Positions 24,901-27,562 of a stretch of DNA of 27,562 bases are shown one piece after another. Origin of the DNA: Pseudomonadota bacterium (GTDB lineage: Bacteria; Pseudomonadota; Gammaproteobacteria; Burkholderiales; Burkholderiaceae); the NCBI GenBank assembly GCA_021783435.1, contig JAJXUC010000035.1, positions 1 through 27,562 of the forward strand, given 5' to 3'. A program made the position numbers and the translations under genes. Under the pieces are notes generated by a model that searched no databases, was not told the origin of the DNA, and was given only the letters and a program-made list of their open reading frames with translations. The number at the start of each line of letters is the position of its first letter. The first letter of the stretch is position 1.

Positions 24901-25770
24901 TTGAACATCGTCCTCATCTTCAATCTGTTCAACGGCTTGATCACGGGTGCGTTCTACGCACTCCTGGCTCTCGGCCTGGCCCTCATCCTCGGGCTGAACA
25001 ACACCATCAACTTCGCCCAAGGCGCCTTCATGGCGCTGGCGGCGTATTTCGCCTACACCCTGGCGCCTACGGTCGGGTTCTGGGGTGCGTTGTTGATCGC
25101 GCCCGTGCTGGCCGGGGTGTTGGGTTTGGTGGTGGAGGTCTTCCTGATCCGCCGTCTCTACAAACGCGACCCGCTCTACTCCCTGCTGCTGACCTTCGGT
25201 CTGGCGATGATCATGCAAGACATGATCCGCACCATCTGGGGCGCCACAGGCGTGCCGCTGCTCATTCCTGAATCACTCGGCCACCCTCTGAGCCAGACCT
25301 ACTTTTTTCTGACCGGTTACCGCCTGTTCGTCGTCGCCGTGGCGCTGGTGGGAACGGGTGCGCTGTTCGCCGTGCTGCGTTTCACCCGCCTGGGCATCCG
25401 CATCCGGGCCGGGAACGCCGATCTGGAAACGGTCTCTGCGCTGGGTGTAAACATCTACCTGCTGCGCACCGCCAACTTCGTCATCGGCATCATCTTCGCC
25501 GGGGTTGCCGGCATCCTGGCTGCAGGCCAGCTCGGGCTGGATCCGACCATGGGGGACAGCCTGCTGATGCCAGCCTTCGTCGCCATTGTCGTCGGCGGTG
25601 TCGGCTCGCTGCTCGGCTCGCTGATGGGTGGCCTGCTGATCGGCGTTGCGTCCGGTGTGACGACCGCCTTTTTCCCGTCCGCCAGCGAGGCGGTGATCTA
25701 CCTCATCATGGGCCTGATGCTCGTGGTGCGGCCACGCGGCTTGATGGGCCAGGAGGGATTGCTGGAATGA
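24901..25770 (+). CDS. ABC transporter permease, LivH type
   Basis: A 289-residue inner-membrane permease of the hydrophobic amino acid/amide uptake family, with about eight predicted helices. Family features are FNGLITGAFYALLALGLALILGLNNTINFAQGAFMALAAYFAY (10-52), RFTRLGIRIRAGNADLETVSALGVNIYLLRTANFVIG (the cytoplasmic coupling loop, about 160-196) and the C-terminal FVAIVVGGVGSLLGSLMGGLLIG. The start is a TTG at 24901, supported by a GGAGA ribosome site (24889-24893) at 7 bases and by the family N-terminus. It is translationally coupled to the LivM-type gene by ATGA. The hairpin at 24843-24872 lies just upstream, so expression depends on read-through or a local promoter not seen. Confidence 0.92.
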   Translation: MNIVLIFNLFNGLITGAFYALLALGLALILGLNNTINFAQGAFMALAAYFAYTLAPTVGFWGALLIAPVLAGVLGLVVEVFLIRRLYKRDPLYSLLLTFGLAMIMQDMIRTIWGATGVPLLIPESLGHPLSQTYFFLTGYRLFVVAVALVGTGALFAVLRFTRLGIRIRAGNADLETVSALGVNIYLLRTANFVIGIIFAGVAGILAAGQLGLDPTMGDSLLMPAFVAIVVGGVGSLLGSLMGGLLIGVASGVTTAFFPSASEAVIYLIMGLMLVVRPRGLMGQEGLLE

Positions 25771-26776
25771 AGGACGACATGACTTCCACGTTGGCGGCAC
25801 CGCCCGCCCCAGCCGCGCAAGCGCGCCCGGCCATGCGCCGCAACGCACATGTGGGCACTTTGCTGCTCGCGGCGCTGCTGCTCACCGCGCCCGCCTGGCT
25901 GCCTTATGTCGGCGGCTACGACGACATCGCTTCACGGGTGCTCATCTACGCCCTGGCGGCCATGGGACTGAACCTGCTGCTCGGCTTCACCGGCGGCTTG
26001 TCGTTCGGCCATGCCGCTTACTTCGGTCTGGGCGCCTACGGGGTGGGTTTGATGCTCAAGTACGCAACCCACAACGTGCCGCTGGCGCTGTTGTGCGGAA
26101 CCCTGCTCGGCGGCCTGGTGGCCACGGTGCTGGCCCCCATCGCGGTGCGGCGCAAGGGCATTTACTTCGCCATGATCACCATCGCCATCGGCCAGTTGTT
26201 CTACTTCATCGCCATCCGCTGGCAGGCGATGACGGGCGGCTACGACGGGCTCACGGGTTTTTCGCGCCACGCCATGCACCTGCTGCCCGGCGTGACCTGG
26301 ACCCTGGGCTCCACCGGTTTTTACTACCTCGTGCTGCTGTGCTTCGCCCTGGGTGCGGTGGTGCTGTGGGTGGTGCTGAACTCGCCGCTGGGACATACCT
26401 TCGTCGCCATCCGCGAGAACCAGAAGCGCCTCACCTTCCTCGGCGTGCGGGTGCAGCGCTATGCCGCGATCTCGTTCGCCATCTCCGGCTTCATCGTCGC
26501 CCTGGCCGGTGGCCTCAACGCCCTGCTCGACAACTTCACCTCGCCCAACAGCCTGAACTACACCCTCTCGGGCGACCTCGTGGTGATTGCCGTGCTCGGC
26601 GGCATGCGCAATTTCTGGGGCCCCTTCGTCGGCGCCGCCATTTTCGTGCTGGTGCGCGACTATGCCAGCAATGTGACGAACAACTGGATGTCCGTCATCG
26701 GCCTCATCTTCATTCTTTCGGTGCTGTTCTTCCCGCTCGGCATCATGGGTTTCCTGCAGCGCAAGAAGGTGGAGAA

Positions 26777-26780
<4 letters not shown>
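25767..26780 (+). CDS. ABC transporter permease, LivM type
   Basis: A 337-residue second permease of the same importer. A variable Ala/Pro-rich N-terminus of about 30 residues precedes about ten membrane helices. Typical LivM motifs are LIYALAAMGLNLLLGFTGGLSFGHAAYFGLGAYGVGLM (about 59-96), IAVRRKGIYFAMITIAIGQLFYF, the coupling loop SPLGHTFVAIRENQKRLTFLGVRVQRYAAISFAISG (about 211-246) and GDLVVIAVLGGMRNFWGPFVGAAIF. The start at 25767 overlaps the LivH-type stop (ATGA); an in-frame ATG at 25779 would shorten it by 4 residues. The stop overlaps the ATPase start by 4 bases. Confidence 0.92.
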
Positions 26781-27522
<742 letters not shown>

Positions 27523-27526
<4 letters not shown>

Positions 27527-27562
27527 AAGCAGGCAACCGCTTCAATTCCGAAGAAGTCACAA
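27523..27562 (+). CDS. Start of next gene in the transporter operon, cut by window end
   Basis: An ATG overlapping the LivG-type stop (ATGA) opens a frame of 13 visible codons, MKAGNRFNSEEVT. By position it should be the LivF-type second ATPase. The visible residues do not resemble the usual LivF start (which leads quickly into an L-x-V-x-x-L-x-x-Y-G pattern), so the gene may have an N-terminal extension or be something else. Confidence 0.45.

Overview
The window is a GC-rich chromosomal segment of a betaproteobacterium, most likely of the order Burkholderiales. The mreBCD-mrdA-rodA block lying back to back with gatCAB, the apaG/rpe-gph pairing and the -10-like boxes (TACAAT/CACAAT) placed just upstream of start codons all fit that group. 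Two exported sulfur-transfer proteins (tandem rhodanese and DsrE-like) point towards a sulfur-oxidising genus such as Thiomonas. That genus guess is recall plus inference, not proof.

Layout. (1) 1-3541, housekeeping: a cut-off CDS, apaG (-), divergent rpe-gph (+), convergent xthA (-), and a small exported DUF4124-like protein (+). (2) 3572-9965 (-): the rod-shape and elongasome cluster, read in the order mreB, mreC, mreD, mrdA (PBP2), rodA. (3) 10169-13497 (+): gatC-gatA-gatB, the tRNA-dependent amidotransferase, followed by a GNAT acetyltransferase. (4) 14091-16251: an MFS exporter (-) divergent from a long ArsR-type regulator (+), with an 18-bp perfect palindrome between them as the likely operator. 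(5) 16347-19137 (+): an MpaB-type (DUF2236) oxygenase, then an exported two-domain rhodanese and an exported DsrE-like protein. (6) 19174-27562: a catabolic and transport locus. A class III (glutamate-1-semialdehyde type) aminotransferase (-) diverges from an agmatinase-type ureohydrolase translationally coupled to a PuuB-like FAD amine oxidoreductase (+). Then come a Tat-exported substrate-binding protein, two LivH/LivM-type permeases, a LivG-type ATPase and the start of one more gene cut by the window end.

How they may work together. Region 6 reads as uptake of a nitrogenous compound by a hydrophobic-amino-acid/amide type ABC transporter, removal of urea from a guanidino group, and oxidation and transamination of the resulting amine. 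Agmatine to putrescine to GABA-type intermediates is the simplest reading; another guanidino compound is possible. The aminotransferase/ureohydrolase gap holds two palindromes, one perfect over 16 bp. A sigma-54-like element precedes the binding protein, and a strong terminator-like hairpin separates the binding protein from its permeases. Region 5 may be a periplasmic sulfane-sulfur handling pair.

No tRNA, rRNA, CRISPR array, intact transposase or integrase was seen. The only intergenic stretch above 300 bases is 23140-23565, and it is described below. Many long open frames opposite the real genes are composition artefacts of high GC.
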